DNA from: Flavobacterium notoginsengisoli
GTDB taxonomy: Bacteria; Bacteroidota; Bacteroidia; Flavobacteriales; Flavobacteriaceae
Assembly: GCF_014207905.1 (NCBI RefSeq)
Contig: NZ_JACHLB010000002.1
Coordinates: 310,001 to 374,000 of the forward strand
Length of the DNA: 64,000 nt
Reading direction: 5' to 3'
Shown: piece after piece, positions 63,681 through 64,000 of the stretch
Numbering within the stretch: position 1 is the stretch's first letter
How the letters are laid out: the number at the start of each line of letters is the position of its first letter
Position numbers and translations under genes: made by a program
Notes under the pieces: generated by a model
Database searches by the model: none
Seen by the model: only the letters and a program-made list of their open reading frames with translations
Told to the model about the DNA's origin: nothing

Positions 63681-64000
63681 TTAAGGTTGAATGAACAATT
63701 TACTTTTAGGAAATTTTTCGATTTCACCTTTCGCCAAACCAAAATTGGTTACCACCACATCTTTTGGATTTCCTGCAAGCCATTCGCTCAAATCAATAGA
63801 TTGATAAACCCCACTATTAAATCCGATTAAGATTTTGCAAACAGTATTTCCGGTGTTTTTAATATAATGTCCGGCGCCCATTGGGACATAGCCTACATCT
63901 CCTGCATTGAATTGCTCGGTTACCACTGTACTTTCTGCCAAAAACACAGACATTTCGGCTTGACCGGAAATATAATATTGCCATTCATCAGCGTTTGGAT
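63681..64000 (-). CDS. Cupin protein, oxalate decarboxylase-like, cut by window end
   Basis: The frame continues past the right edge: before the ATG at 63953 the codons read PNADEWQYYISGQAE, which belongs to the family, so this ATG is internal. The C-terminal cupin shows the metal-ligand Glu in NADEWQYY and His in GAGHYIKNTGN, with FNAGDVGYVP and GFNSGVYQSIDLSEWLAGNP as in the second cupin of oxalate decarboxylase-type bicupins. A complete protein would have the first cupin beyond the edge. The reaction (oxalate decarboxylation or other manganese chemistry) cannot be decided from this part. Confidence 0.85.
   Translation of the reverse strand, partial: PNADEWQYYISGQAEMSVFLAESTVVTEQFNAGDVGYVPMGAGHYIKNTGNTVCKILIGFNSGVYQSIDLSEWLAGNPKDVVVTNFGLAKGEIEKFPKSKLFIQP

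Overview
The window is AT-rich DNA from a member of the Bacteroidota, most probably a Flavobacterium or close relative. The evidence is: promoters of the TTG-N20-TAnnTTTG type, lack of Shine-Dalgarno sequences, two SusC/SusD pairs, a hybrid two-component regulator, a type IX secretion (T9SS) cargo with a type B gliding-type C-terminal domain next to a PorP/SprF protein, and a tmRNA with the tag GENNYALAA. No insertion sequence, phage or CRISPR array was seen. One non-coding RNA gene (ssrA) is present.

Layout. 1-8.3 kb is mostly housekeeping: the 3' half of ppk1, a TPR protein, an RraB-domain protein, ssrA, a beta-lactamase-fold lipoprotein, an AlaDH/saccharopine-dehydrogenase-like enzyme, a small membrane protein, fumC, and a 57-codon membrane microprotein at 8127-8300. 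8.4-22.5 kb is one minus-strand unit: a 3728-residue surface protein (about 15 Ig/PKD-like modules, 17 DUF11 modules, T9SS type B C-terminal domain), a PorP/SprF protein and a PorE-architecture OmpA protein. 22.8-41.5 kb is a polysaccharide utilization locus (PUL): HTCS regulator, SusE/F-like lipoprotein, SusC, SusD, two GH30 enzymes, GH2 and GH97. The enzyme set suggests a galactose-containing glycan such as a beta-1,6-galactan or arabinogalactan side chain, but this is inference.

42.3-55.2 kb is a second, minus-strand system: ECF sigma factor, FecR anti-sigma, SusC with an STN signalling domain, SusD, ABC ATPase, a single-chain GldF-GldG-like permease, and an M16 metallopeptidase. It has no glycosidase, so a peptide or protein substrate is more likely than a glycan. 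55.8-64 kb carries an MFS transporter, an alpha/beta hydrolase, a YdeP/FdhF-type molybdopterin oxidoreductase with FdhD, and a thiol/redox group (DsbA-like, peroxiredoxin, DUF1275 membrane protein, cupin cut by the window end).

The least explained sequence is intergenic. The gene junctions of the glycosidase part of the PUL each hold a different palindromic or tandem element: an octamer array plus a 13-bp inverted repeat, a 25-bp perfect inverted repeat built of heptamers, a 55-bp tandem hairpin element with a compensatory base change, and a 35-bp palindrome. Similar elements lie at 2912-2998, 7841-7950 and 62352-62496. The PUL leader (26860-27494) and the ECF-FecR spacer (three A-tracts at 11-bp period) also carry dense unexplained structure.
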